Assembly (NCBI GenBank): GCA_031553315.1
Contig: JAVBLT010000014.1
Coordinates: forward strand, 1-33,186
Direction: 5' to 3'
Origin: JAVBLT01 sp031553315
GTDB taxonomy: Bacteria > Verrucomicrobiota > Kiritimatiellia > RFP12 > DVOR01
DNA length: 33,186 nt
Shown here piece after piece: positions 1 through 7,976 of this stretch. Below the pieces are notes generated by a model. It did not search any database. It saw nothing but the letters and a program-made list of their open reading frames with translations, and was not told where the DNA came from. The position numbers and the translations under genes were made by a program. How positions within the stretch are numbered: the stretch's first letter is position 1; each line of letters begins with the position of its first letter.

Positions 1-149
1 ATTGATTTTTCCGCTTTTTCTCGGTGCTTTTTGTTTTTGAACTTCACCCTCTCAGATCGCCGTAGCGTTGCTACGGCTCACCTCAAGCGTTTGTCAAAAC
101 CAAAATTCACCTTCGCAAAATCCGGAAATCTCATTCGAAACCTGCTCTA
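1..149 (+). repeat. 149-bp dispersed repeat, left copy (inverted relative to right end)
   Basis: This segment is the reverse complement of 33026-33174, with 144 of 149 positions identical and no gaps. The mismatches are at left positions 4, 7, 51, 80 and 142. It contains a perfect 8-bp hairpin, GCCGTAGC (59-66), loop GTT, GCTACGGC (70-77). It is AT-rich compared with the surrounding genes and has no open frame of note. The left edge may continue outside the window. No transposase lies inside the window, so a non-autonomous or REP/MITE-like intergenic repeat is more likely than terminal repeats of one large element. Confidence 0.93.
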
Positions 150-216
150 ATCAGCGCTTCCTTTATTTTATTCTTCAAAACCAAAATCTACGTTTTCAGC
201 AATCCCTTCTTCCGGC

Positions 217-245
217 TTGACTTTCATTTTTCTGTCGTCTACACT
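217..245 (+). promoter_or_regulatory. Sigma-70-like promoter for the LamG-repeat protein gene
   Basis: A TTGACT -35 box (217-222) and a TACACT -10 box (240-245) are separated by 17 bp. They lie about 95 bp upstream of the ATG at 339, just inside the left repeat. This is the only good promoter in the 190-bp gap 150-338, which otherwise holds a 12-bp palindrome and the ribosome binding site. Confidence 0.55.
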
Positions 246-296
246 ACGCCCAGAAAGTCACTGGAGCAGTCTTGAGGAAACACCGGGGCAATTGGA

Positions 297-308
297 TTTC
301 AATTGAAA
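297..308. promoter_or_regulatory. 12-bp perfect palindrome in the leader of the LamG-repeat gene
   Basis: TTTCAATTGAAA is a perfect palindrome. A second CAATTG lies 11 bp upstream (289-294). It sits between the predicted promoter (217-245) and the ribosome binding site AAGGAG (328-333), a position typical for an operator. No regulator can be named. Confidence 0.3.
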
Positions 309-338
309 CGGCATTTTTTGCATAAGTAAGGAGCAATC

Positions 339-3300
339 ATGAAAGCATGCATCACGGTATGGCTGGCGGGGCTGACAATGGGTTTGAGCCTTCATGCCCA
401 GACTCCGACTCTCGACGATCTTTACGCCTGTTTCTCGTTCGACACAGGCCCCGTTTCCGACTACCCCGCCGGTACGGATACCGTCGCCTTCACGATGGCG
501 AACCTCAACCTTCAGCCCGCCCGTTTCGACAGCGGCCTCGCCCCCCTTTCGAAAATCGCCGAGAGCACCGCCATCCGCGACCTTATGGCGCCCGTCGCCG
601 GAGCCTGGTCGCTCTCCTTCTGGTTCAAAACCGGAGCCGACGGCACGTGGTATTCCACCGCCGCCAACCGCCTGCCCTATACCTGGCCCGCCAAAAACGC
701 GGGCGTCGCGACCGGAATCACCGCGACCGACGACCAGAAAAGCTTCCGCTACCTCCTGAGCTGCGGCGCCCTCGCCAACCAAGACGGCAAGACCGGCTGG
801 AACGCCGGCTGGTCGCTCCGCGTGAACAAGGACAAATCCGTGACCTGCGATTTCTTCAACGGCGTCAACGCCGACGGCAGCGCCCTCCTCTCCCTCACCG
901 TGCCCGATGCGTTCCAGGCCTTCGGCGACTGGGTGCAGGTGACGCTGGTCCGCACCTCGACCACCGCCGGCGATGTGATTCTCTATGCGTCGGCGCCCGA
1001 CGGGCAAGGCGCCTACCAGACCCGCTCGACCCGTTACAACGGCGCGGCCAACGCCTGGGCGCGCGCCCTCTGGGGCGGCGAATTCCGAACCCACGAAGGC
1101 GTATGCGAAACCAACGGCGCCCTCGACGACCTCGCCTCCTGGCGCATCGCCCTCACCGAAAACGACGTGACCGCCCTCGCCGGAACGACGACCCACAACT
1201 ATCTCACCGGCCTGCAGCACAACCTCACGCCCCGCCACCTCCACGTTTACTTTCCATTCGACGCCGACACCATCTCCGACCTCATCACCGGCGCAGCCCC
1301 CGTCTCCCTCGCCACCACGGCCGCCGCCTTCGCCGAAGGCCGCTTCGACAATGCCGCCGCGACAACCACCACCTTCAGCGACGCGGGCGCCGCGCGCGAC
1401 CTCGCCTCGCCCCTGACCGGCCCCTGGTCGCTCTCCCTTTGGTTCAAAACCGGAACCGAAGGCGCGTGGAGCACCACCGCCGCCAACCGCCTGCCCCATA
1501 CCTGGCCCGCCAAAAACGCGGGTACCGCGACGGGAATCACCGCAACCACCGAGCAAAAAAGTTTTCGCTACCTCGTGAGCTGCGGCGCGCTCGCCGGCGA
1601 AGCGAATTCGCATACCAGCTGGAACGCCGGCTGGTCGCTCCGCGTGAACAAAGACAAATCCGTAACCTGCGACTTCTTCAACGGCAGTGCCGCCGCCGAC
1701 AGCGCCCTTCTCTCCCTCACCGTGCCCGATGCGTTCCAGGCCTTCGGCGACTGGGTGCAGGTGACGCTGGTCCGCACGGCGACCACCGCGGGCGACGTGA
1801 TTCTCTATGCGTCGGCGCCCGACGGGCAAGGCGCCTACCAGACCCGCTCGACCCGTTACAACGGCGCGGCCAACGCCTGGGCACGCTCCCTCTGGGGCGG
1901 CGAATTCCGAGCCGTCGCGAGCATCGTCCAGCAGCCCGGCGGCGCTCTCGACGACCTCGCCTCCTGGCGCGTCGCCCTCGCCGAAAACGAAATTCGAACC
2001 CTGCTCGACGTTTCCACCTACCGGCGGCTCAGCGGCGCCGACAACCCCGTGAGCCGTCTTTTCACCTGGGCCGCTCCCGGCGGCGGTCTCTTCAGCGGTG
2101 AAAACTGGAGCCTCAACGGCGCCTCCGCCGCCTTCATCGCCAGAGGCCGCATCCGCCTCGAAGACCTGCCCGGCACAGCCGAAACCGCAATTTCTCTGGA
2201 TTCCGGCGCCACCGCCCATGCCTTCTCCCTTGCCGCCAGCGACACCGCCTATACCCTCCACGCCCTACCCGGCGGCAGCCTCAGCGCCCGCACGTTCACC
2301 GCCGAAGTGAAACCGGGCATCGGGGCCGATGCCGCCAACGGCCGCCTCACCCTCGACGGCGGCGCCTACTCCTTCGACGCAATGAATCTGCGCGACGGCG
2401 TGCTGACCCTCACCGGCGGCGCCACCCTCTCCACCGCCAGCCTCACCCTGATTGACCAAAACCGCGGCAACATGACCGTGAACCACCAAAACGCCACCTT
2501 GAACATCACCGCGAATTCGACCGACCTCACCAAAAACGGCCCCTTCCAAATCGGCTACTGGGGCACCTACGATGGCGGCCAGGCCTACGGCGCCTACAAC
2601 CTCTCCGGCGGCGCCCTCACCGCCGACAACGCCTGCCTCAGCCTCGGCGGCGACGGCACGAAAGGCGTCTTCAGCCAGAGCGGCGGCACCCTCGCCGTGC
2701 GCGGCATCGGCAACAATCAGCCCGGCACCTTCACCCTCACCGGCGGCACGCTCAAAGTGGGCGCGTGGGGCATCGCGGCCAACGTCGGGGCGCTCAACCT
2801 CGGCGCGGGAACCGTCACCGCCTACCCCGGCGTTTCCTGGACGTGCTCCAAAATCCCAACCCTCACCGACGCCTCGGCCGGCACCACCTTCTCCGCTCCC
2901 GCAGGCGCCGCCATCACCCTCGCCGGCCTTGCCGGAACCGGCAGCTTTTCGGTTGAAGGCAATCTCAGGCTCAACGCCCCCCACACGCTCCCGGCCGGCG
3001 CGTTCATCGGCGGCGGCGGCACCCTCACCGTGACCGGAGCCTTCACCTTTGCCGACGGTTCGGGTTTGAAAAAGCCCGAGGAAGGCTTCCTGACCATCGC
3101 GGGCGCCGTTGGGGAAACAACGGGGTCGATCGGGGTGACGTTTCCCGAAAGCGCCGCCGGGCGCCCTCTGCCCAAAGAAGGCATGGCTTTTCTTGCGGTG
3201 AAGGGAAATTGTGCCCTTGAAGCCGGAACATTCGCCTTTGAAAGACCCTTCATCTGCAAAGCCGCCGTCGGCGAAGAAAGCGGCGTCGCAACCACCGTTT

Positions 3301-3344
3301 TTTCCGTTTTCAATCCCCGCGGCGTCTGCATTACGCTCTATTGA
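339..3344 (+). CDS. Secreted protein with two duplicated LamG-like domains and beta-strand repeats
   Basis: This is a 1001-residue exported protein of unknown specific function. The start is fixed by AAGGAG (328-333), 5 nt before ATG. An N-terminal signal peptide of about 20 residues ends near ALA-like 'SLHAQT'. Two LamG-like (concanavalin-type jelly-roll) modules follow at about 25-290 and 300-570; both contain 'WFKTG', 'WNAGWSLRVNKDKS' and 'GALDDLASWR', a typical ending for LamG_3-type modules. Residues from about 570 onward are Gly/Ala/Thr-rich strands with 'LTGG' and 'LSGG' turns, like autotransporter-associated beta-strand repeats. The last residues, GVCITLY, match the C-terminal pattern of the two SGNH proteins in this window. 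The role is inferred as glycan or surface binding at the cell envelope. The two LamG copies share tracts identical even at silent positions. The fold class is fairly certain; the ligand is unknown. Confidence 0.8.
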   Translation: MKACITVWLAGLTMGLSLHAQTPTLDDLYACFSFDTGPVSDYPAGTDTVAFTMANLNLQPARFDSGLAPLSKIAESTAIRDLMAPVAGAWSLSFWFKTGADGTWYSTAANRLPYTWPAKNAGVATGITATDDQKSFRYLLSCGALANQDGKTGWNAGWSLRVNKDKSVTCDFFNGVNADGSALLSLTVPDAFQAFGDWVQVTLVRTSTTAGDVILYASAPDGQGAYQTRSTRYNGAANAWARALWGGEFRTHEGVCETNGALDDLASWRIALTENDVTALAGTTTHNYLTGLQHNLTPRHLHVYFPFDADTISDLITGAAPVSLATTAAAFAEGRFDNAAATTTTFSDAGAARDLASPLTGPWSLSLWFKTGTEGAWSTTAANRLPHTWPAKNAGTATGITATTEQKSFRYLVSCGALAGEANSHTSWNAGWSLRVNKDKSVTCDFFNGSAAADSALLSLTVPDAFQAFGDWVQVTLVRTATTAGDVILYASAPDGQGAYQTRSTRYNGAANAWARSLWGGEFRAVASIVQQPGGALDDLASWRVALAENEIRTLLDVSTYRRLSGADNPVSRLFTWAAPGGGLFSGENWSLNGASAAFIARGRIRLEDLPGTAETAISLDSGATAHAFSLAASDTAYTLHALPGGSLSARTFTAEVKPGIGADAANGRLTLDGGAYSFDAMNLRDGVLTLTGGATLSTASLTLIDQNRGNMTVNHQNATLNITANSTDLTKNGPFQIGYWGTYDGGQAYGAYNLSGGALTADNACLSLGGDGTKGVFSQSGGTLAVRGIGNNQPGTFTLTGGTLKVGAWGIAANVGALNLGAGTVTAYPGVSWTCSKIPTLTDASAGTTFSAPAGAAITLAGLAGTGSFSVEGNLRLNAPHTLPAGAFIGGGGTLTVTGAFTFADGSGLKKPEEGFLTIAGAVGETTGSIGVTFPESAAGRPLPKEGMAFLAVKGNCALEAGTFAFERPFICKAAVGEESGVATTVFSVFNPRGVCITLY
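975..1060 (+). repeat. Intragenic direct repeat, copy 1 (LamG module 1)
   Basis: These 86 bp are identical to 1797-1882 (offset 822 bp, 274 codons). Similarity continues on both sides with scattered substitutions, for example 901-955 against 1723-1777. Identity at third codon positions points to recent duplication or gene conversion between the two modules. Confidence 0.85.
1797..1882 (+). repeat. Intragenic direct repeat, copy 2 (LamG module 2)
   Basis: Partner of 975-1060. The first 80 or so residues of the two modules are much more divergent than the centre, so only the middle has been homogenised. Confidence 0.85.
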
Positions 3345-3386
3345 CCCTGGAGCGCCGCACGATTGCGTCTTTTGCTACGCATCTTC

Positions 3387-3406
3387 CGGGCGCCCCGCTT
3401 TTTTTT
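3387..3406 (+). terminator. Weak intrinsic terminator after the LamG-repeat gene
   Basis: A short GC-only stem, CGGG (3387-3390) with CCCG (3394-3397) and a 3-nt loop, is followed by one C and eight T residues. The stem is only 4 bp, so read-through into the glycosidase operon is plausible. Confidence 0.4.
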
Positions 3407-3415
3407 CCAACGCAT

Positions 3416-3453
3416 TTCTCCTGTTTTCGGCTATACTGGCTGAAACAGGAGAA
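3416..3453 (+). promoter_or_regulatory. 11-bp perfect dyad over the ribosome binding site of the GH2 gene
   Basis: TTCTCCTGTTT (3416-3426) and AAACAGGAGAA (3443-3453) are perfect inverted repeats with a 16-nt centre. The right arm contains the AGGAGA ribosome binding site (3447-3452), 9 nt before the ATG at 3462. The centre contains TATACT (3432-3437), which looks like a -10 box but has no good -35 box. As RNA it would hide the ribosome binding site; as DNA it would be an operator around the -10 box. Confidence 0.6.
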
Positions 3454-3461
3454 ACTATTTT

Positions 3462-6122
3462 ATGCGCCTCACACTCTTCGCCGCTCTTTTCGCCGCCGCC
3501 GCCGCTTTGGCCGAGCCCCGTTTTTCAACCGCCGGGTTTTACGCCGTGGAGGGCAGCCCGCGCACCGTGGCTTCCTTCAACCCCGGCTGGCGCTTTTATA
3601 AAGGCGACGCGAAGGGCGCCGAAGCGGTCGGCTTCGATGATTCCGCCTGGGCTTCGGTCAATCTTCCCCATACCCTCGACCTGCTCCCCCTCGAATCGAG
3701 CGGCTCCGACAATTACCAGGGCCCCGCCTGGTATCGCAAAACCTTCGATTTCACCCCCAAGGCCGGCATGCGCACCGTGATTCACTTTGAGGCCGTCATG
3801 GGCAAGAGCACCGTGTGGATCAACGGCAAGGAAGCCTTCCGCCACTTCGGCGGCTACCTCCCGCTCCATGTCGACGCCACCGCTTTTCTCAAACCCGGCC
3901 TCAACACCGTCGCGGTATGGGCCGATAACGGCAACGACCCGCTCATGCCCCCCGGCAAGCCGCAGGAACACCTCGATTTCTGCTACTACGGCGGCATTTA
4001 CCGCGACGCATGGCTCGTGACCACCGCCTCCGCCTACCTCGCCACCCCCAACGAACCCGGCGCCGAAGGCTTCCGCTTCGCCACCGCCTCCCTGACCGAT
4101 TCCGAAGCCCGCCTCGCCATCGCCGCCAACCTCGCCAACGCCGGAACCGCCACGCAGAGCCTCCGGGTTACGGCAACCCTCGCCGCGCCCGACGGCACAA
4201 CCGCCTTCGAAGCCACCTCCGAACCCATCACCGTCGCGCCCGGCTCACACCCCAACGCCGCCTTCACCGCCACCGTGAAGAACCCCCTCGCCTGGTCGCC
4301 CGATTCCCCCCGCCTCTACACCCTCACCTTCCGCGTGACCGCCGCCGACGGCGCCTTGCTCGACGCCCAGGCCCACCGGGTCGGCATCCACACCTTCGCC
4401 TTCAACCCCAAAGAAGGCTTCATCCTCAACGGCAAACCCTACCCCGCCAAGCTCATCGGCGCCAACCGCCACCAGGATTTCGCCCACATCGGCAACGCCC
4501 TCTCCAATTCCCTCCATTACCGCGACGCTCTCCTCCTGCGCGAAGCCGGCTGCCGCCTCATCCGCGCCTCGCACTATCCCCAAGACCCCGCCTTCATGGA
4601 CGCGTGCGACGAGCTCGGCCTCTTCGTGGTCGTAGCCGTGCCCGGCTGGCAGCACTGGAGCAAAGACCCCCTCTTCACCGAGCGCATGACCGCCGATATC
4701 CGCCACATGGTCCTGCGCGACCGCAACCACGCCTCCACCCTCCTCTGGGAACCCGTGCCCAACGAAACCTACTTCCCCGAAGCCTTCTCCCACACCGCCC
4801 TCAAAACCGTCCGCGAAAACCTCCCAGCCCCCTACCCCGCCCTCAGCGGCTGCGGCGAAGAAGCCCCCGCCCAAGACCGCTTCGAGGTCATCTACCGCCA
4901 CACGGTCGGCGACCACGACCGCTTCACCGCCTACACCCCCGAAAACGCCAAAAAATTCCTGCACCCCGAAGACGGCCGCATCTCCTACACCCGCGAATTC
5001 GGAGATTGCGTCGACGACTGGGGCGCTCAAAACTCCATCTCCCGCGCCCTCAAGCAATGGGGCGAAGAGGCCCAGATCAAGCAAGCCATTCACTACACCC
5101 ACGCCCCCTACATCTACTCCAACATGGAAAGCCAGTTCCTCGGCCCCCGCAGCCACTTCGCCGCCACCCTCTGGCACGCCTTCGACCACGGCCGCGGCTA
5201 CCACCCCGACAACTTCTACGGCGGCATCATGGACGCCACCCGCCTCCCCAAATACGCCTACCACGCCTTCAAAGCCGCCCTCACCGCCGAGCCCTTCGTG
5301 TTTATCGCCCATGAGCTGACCCCCTTCTCCCCGGCCGACGTCACCTGCTTCTCCAATTGCGACGAGGTGCGCCTCACCATCTTCGGCAAAGACCTCGGCA
5401 CCCGCACCACCCGACCCGAAGGCGCCTGCATCCCCCACGCCCCCGTCACCTTCCAAAACGCCTACCACTTCCTCGACCTCAAAGACATGACCCGCGGCAA
5501 CCGGTACAAAGACGCCCTCATCGTGGCCGAAGGCCTCGTCGGCGGCAAGGTCGTGGCGCGCGCCGAAAAACGCCCCGCCTACCGCGCCTCGAAGATCACC
5601 CTCACCGTCAACGACCACGGCCTCCCCGTCACCGCCGACGGTTCCGACCTCGTCACCGTCACCGCCCGCATCACCGACCGCGCCGGCACCCAAAAACACC
5701 TCGAGACCGAAGCCATCCGCTTCACCGTGGAAGGCCCCGCCGAAATCGTCGACGACGGCACGATCCACGTCAACCCCCAAATCACCCAATGGGGTGAAGC
5801 CACCATCCTCCTGCGCGCCGGTTCCGAGCCCGGCCGGGTCACCGTCCGCGCCGAGCTCGACCGCCGCGCCCGCCAGGCCTACCCCGGAGGCAGCGTCAGC
5901 TTCACCACCCGCGCGCCCGCCCTGCCCCAGCTCGGGCAGCCCGCCCCGCCCGCCGTGAAAGGGCCCGTGAGCGCCGCCGTCACCATCGTCAAAGAAGAAG
6001 CCGCCGATACCCGCGCCCTGCGCGAGCAGCTTGAAAAAGCCACCGAAGAGCTCAACCGCATGAAACTCGAAGAAGTCGGCCGCCAGCAGGCCGCCTTTGA
6101 AAAGAATGTGACAAAGAAATGA
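3462..6122 (+). CDS. Secreted glycoside hydrolase family 2 enzyme, beta-galactosidase-like
   Basis: This 886-residue enzyme should cleave terminal beta-linked sugars from glycans, most likely galactose, outside the cytoplasm. A signal peptide covers about residues 1-18. The GH2 order is visible: jelly-roll sugar-binding domain (about 30-200, with 'WINGKEAFRHFGGYLPLHVD'), Ig-like domain (about 205-325) and TIM barrel (about 330-620). The predicted acid/base is E435 in 'PNET' and the nucleophile E512 in 'TREFGD'; their 77-residue spacing is close to the 76 in E. coli LacZ. Ig-like segments follow (about 700-810). The last 50 residues form a charged predicted coiled coil, unusual for this family. 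The stop codon overlaps the next start (ATGA at 6119-6122), so the two glycosidases are translationally coupled. Substrate could instead be a glucuronide or mannoside, as GH2 is broad. Confidence 0.88.
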   Translation: MRLTLFAALFAAAAALAEPRFSTAGFYAVEGSPRTVASFNPGWRFYKGDAKGAEAVGFDDSAWASVNLPHTLDLLPLESSGSDNYQGPAWYRKTFDFTPKAGMRTVIHFEAVMGKSTVWINGKEAFRHFGGYLPLHVDATAFLKPGLNTVAVWADNGNDPLMPPGKPQEHLDFCYYGGIYRDAWLVTTASAYLATPNEPGAEGFRFATASLTDSEARLAIAANLANAGTATQSLRVTATLAAPDGTTAFEATSEPITVAPGSHPNAAFTATVKNPLAWSPDSPRLYTLTFRVTAADGALLDAQAHRVGIHTFAFNPKEGFILNGKPYPAKLIGANRHQDFAHIGNALSNSLHYRDALLLREAGCRLIRASHYPQDPAFMDACDELGLFVVVAVPGWQHWSKDPLFTERMTADIRHMVLRDRNHASTLLWEPVPNETYFPEAFSHTALKTVRENLPAPYPALSGCGEEAPAQDRFEVIYRHTVGDHDRFTAYTPENAKKFLHPEDGRISYTREFGDCVDDWGAQNSISRALKQWGEEAQIKQAIHYTHAPYIYSNMESQFLGPRSHFAATLWHAFDHGRGYHPDNFYGGIMDATRLPKYAYHAFKAALTAEPFVFIAHELTPFSPADVTCFSNCDEVRLTIFGKDLGTRTTRPEGACIPHAPVTFQNAYHFLDLKDMTRGNRYKDALIVAEGLVGGKVVARAEKRPAYRASKITLTVNDHGLPVTADGSDLVTVTARITDRAGTQKHLETEAIRFTVEGPAEIVDDGTIHVNPQITQWGEATILLRAGSEPGRVTVRAELDRRARQAYPGGSVSFTTRAPALPQLGQPAPPAVKGPVSAAVTIVKEEAADTRALREQLEKATEELNRMKLEEVGRQQAAFEKNVTKK

Positions 6123-7894
6123 AGCTACCCCTCCTCCTCTGCCTCCTTGCAGGCTCACTTTCCGCCGCGCCCGAAACCTTTTCCGTGACCGACTTCGGCG
6201 CGGAACCCGGATCGGGCAACGACGCCTCCGGCGCCGTCCGCAAAGCCCTCGCCGCCTGCAAAGGCAAAGAAGAGGCCGTGCTCGCCTTCCCCAAAGGCCG
6301 TTACGACTTCCACGCCCCGGCGGGCAGCACCTGGGGCTTCCAGGGCATACCCGTGCGCGGCCACAAAAACCTCACGATCGACGGCCAGGGCAGCCTTTTC
6401 GTCTTCCACGGCATGGCCGGCATCTGCGGCATTGAAAATTCCGAAAACATCACCGTCCGCAACTTCACCGCCGACTGGGACTCCCCCTACATCGCCCAGG
6501 GCGAAATCGTCGACGCCCAAAACGACCATGTCGACATCCGCTTCGAAATGCCCTATGAAATCACCGACGGCACCCCCGTCTTCATCGGCGAGACCTGGAA
6601 GCGCGGCATCGACGGCTACACCCTCCTCTTCGACCCCAAAACCTGCGACATCCTCCCCCAAACCCGCGATTACCCCCTCGGCTACACCGAAAGCTACACC
6701 AAAAACGCCCGCGATCTCGGCGACAACACCATCCGCTTCACCTTCAAGCCCTGGATGAAACCCGCCCCCGGCACCCGCATCGCCATCTGGCTCGCCCGCT
6801 ACATGATGCCCGGCTTCGACCTGCGCAGCAATAAAAACATCACCCTCGAAAACATCACCATCCACCACGCCCTCAGCCACGGCGTCGTGGCCTTTAAAAC
6901 CGAAGACCTCACCCTCCGCCGCGTGGATCTCCTGCCCAACACCCAAAAAGACCGCCTCTTCAGCACCGTGGCCGACGGCTTCCACCTCGCCACCTGCAAA
7001 GGCCTCGTCACCATCGAAGACTGCGCCCAGGCCGGCGTCGGCGACGACTTCCTCAACATCCACGGCACCCACCTCCTCATCCGCGAGCGCCCCGGCGCCG
7101 CCACCCTCAAAGTGGCCACCTCCGGCAAAGGCGGCAACACCGGATCCTTCGCCCCCGGCGACGAAGTCTGGTTCGTGAAAACCGCCACCGCCCAGCGCGT
7201 CGGCTCCGCCCGCCTCCTCACCCGCGAGCGCGACACCCTCACCTTCGACGCCCCCCTCCCCCCCGAAATCGGCGAGGGCGACACCCTCGAAAACAAAACC
7301 TGGAACGCCCGCCTCGAAATGCGCCGCTGCACCATCACCCGCAAAAGCCGCGCCCGAGGCATCCTCGTGACCACCCCCTGCCGGGCCGTCATCGAAAACA
7401 ACACCTTCCGCACCGCCGGAGCCGCCATCCTCATCGACGGCGACACCAACTACTGGTACGAATCCGGCGCCGTCGGCGACCTCACCATCCGCAACAACAT
7501 TTTTGAAGACTGCCTCTCCTCCGCCTATAATGGCGACTGGGGCCAGGCCGTCATCTCCATCACCCCCTCCTTCCACCCCAAAACCGAGACCGCCGAAGCC
7601 TACCACCGCAACATCCGCATTGAAAACAACACCTTCAAAGCCTTCGACTATCCCATCCTCTACGCCCGCTCCGTGCGCGATCTCGCCTTCACCGGCAACA
7701 CCATCACCCGCTCCGAAACCTTCAAGCCCTTCGCCTCCCGCAAAATCACCTTCTTCCTCGACGGCTGCCGCAATGCCACCATCGGCGCCAACCGCTACCT
7801 CGGCGACGTGCTGGGCAAAAACCTCAAAACCAAAAACATGGCCCCCGCCGACCTCAAGCTCGCCGACCGCGAAATCGTCATCCAAGACAACTGA
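6119..7894 (+). CDS. Secreted right-handed beta-helix glycosidase, GH110-like alpha-1,3-galactosidase
   Basis: This 591-residue protein has a signal peptide (about 1-16) and then a pectate-lyase-like parallel beta-helix. Features resembling GH110 exo-alpha-1,3-galactosidases are 'VTDFGAEPGSGND' near the N-terminus, 'FPKGRYDF' (about 57-64), 'RGILVTTPCRAVIENNTF' (about 409-426) and 'YWYESGAVGDLTIRNN' (about 443-458). An Asp pair, D309-D310 in 'GVGDDFLNIHG', is placed where this family is reported to carry catalytic Asp residues. The length fits GH110. It likely removes alpha-galactose caps (as in blood-group B or linear alpha-Gal epitopes), so that the GH2 enzyme encoded just upstream can act on the exposed beta-galactose. 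Its start overlaps the GH2 stop. The family call comes from recall of motifs, so another beta-helix glycosidase or lyase remains possible. Confidence 0.75.
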   Translation: MKLPLLLCLLAGSLSAAPETFSVTDFGAEPGSGNDASGAVRKALAACKGKEEAVLAFPKGRYDFHAPAGSTWGFQGIPVRGHKNLTIDGQGSLFVFHGMAGICGIENSENITVRNFTADWDSPYIAQGEIVDAQNDHVDIRFEMPYEITDGTPVFIGETWKRGIDGYTLLFDPKTCDILPQTRDYPLGYTESYTKNARDLGDNTIRFTFKPWMKPAPGTRIAIWLARYMMPGFDLRSNKNITLENITIHHALSHGVVAFKTEDLTLRRVDLLPNTQKDRLFSTVADGFHLATCKGLVTIEDCAQAGVGDDFLNIHGTHLLIRERPGAATLKVATSGKGGNTGSFAPGDEVWFVKTATAQRVGSARLLTRERDTLTFDAPLPPEIGEGDTLENKTWNARLEMRRCTITRKSRARGILVTTPCRAVIENNTFRTAGAAILIDGDTNYWYESGAVGDLTIRNNIFEDCLSSAYNGDWGQAVISITPSFHPKTETAEAYHRNIRIENNTFKAFDYPILYARSVRDLAFTGNTITRSETFKPFASRKITFFLDGCRNATIGANRYLGDVLGKNLKTKNMAPADLKLADREIVIQDN

Positions 7895-7915
7895 CATCGC
7901 CGGTTGCCTGCAAAC

Positions 7916-7953
7916 AAAAACACCTTGCGGGGTTGACCCGGCAAGGTGTTTTT
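7916..7953. terminator. Bidirectional intrinsic terminator between GH110-like gene and serC
   Basis: A perfect 13-bp stem, AAAAACACCTTGC (7916-7928) with its complement (7941-7953), closes a 12-nt loop that itself has a GGG/CCC pairing. It is followed by a T run on the plus strand (7949-7956) and by T5 on the minus strand, so it can end both convergent transcripts. Confidence 0.9.
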
Positions 7954-7976
7954 TTTGTTTGTCGCTTTCGGGAAGG

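Noticed and set aside
150..338. AACGTTCA-type operator before the LamG-repeat gene
   Set aside because: Only a loose match (ACGTTTTCAG near 190-199) is present, with no partner at 33 bp, so it is not counted with the SGNH operators.
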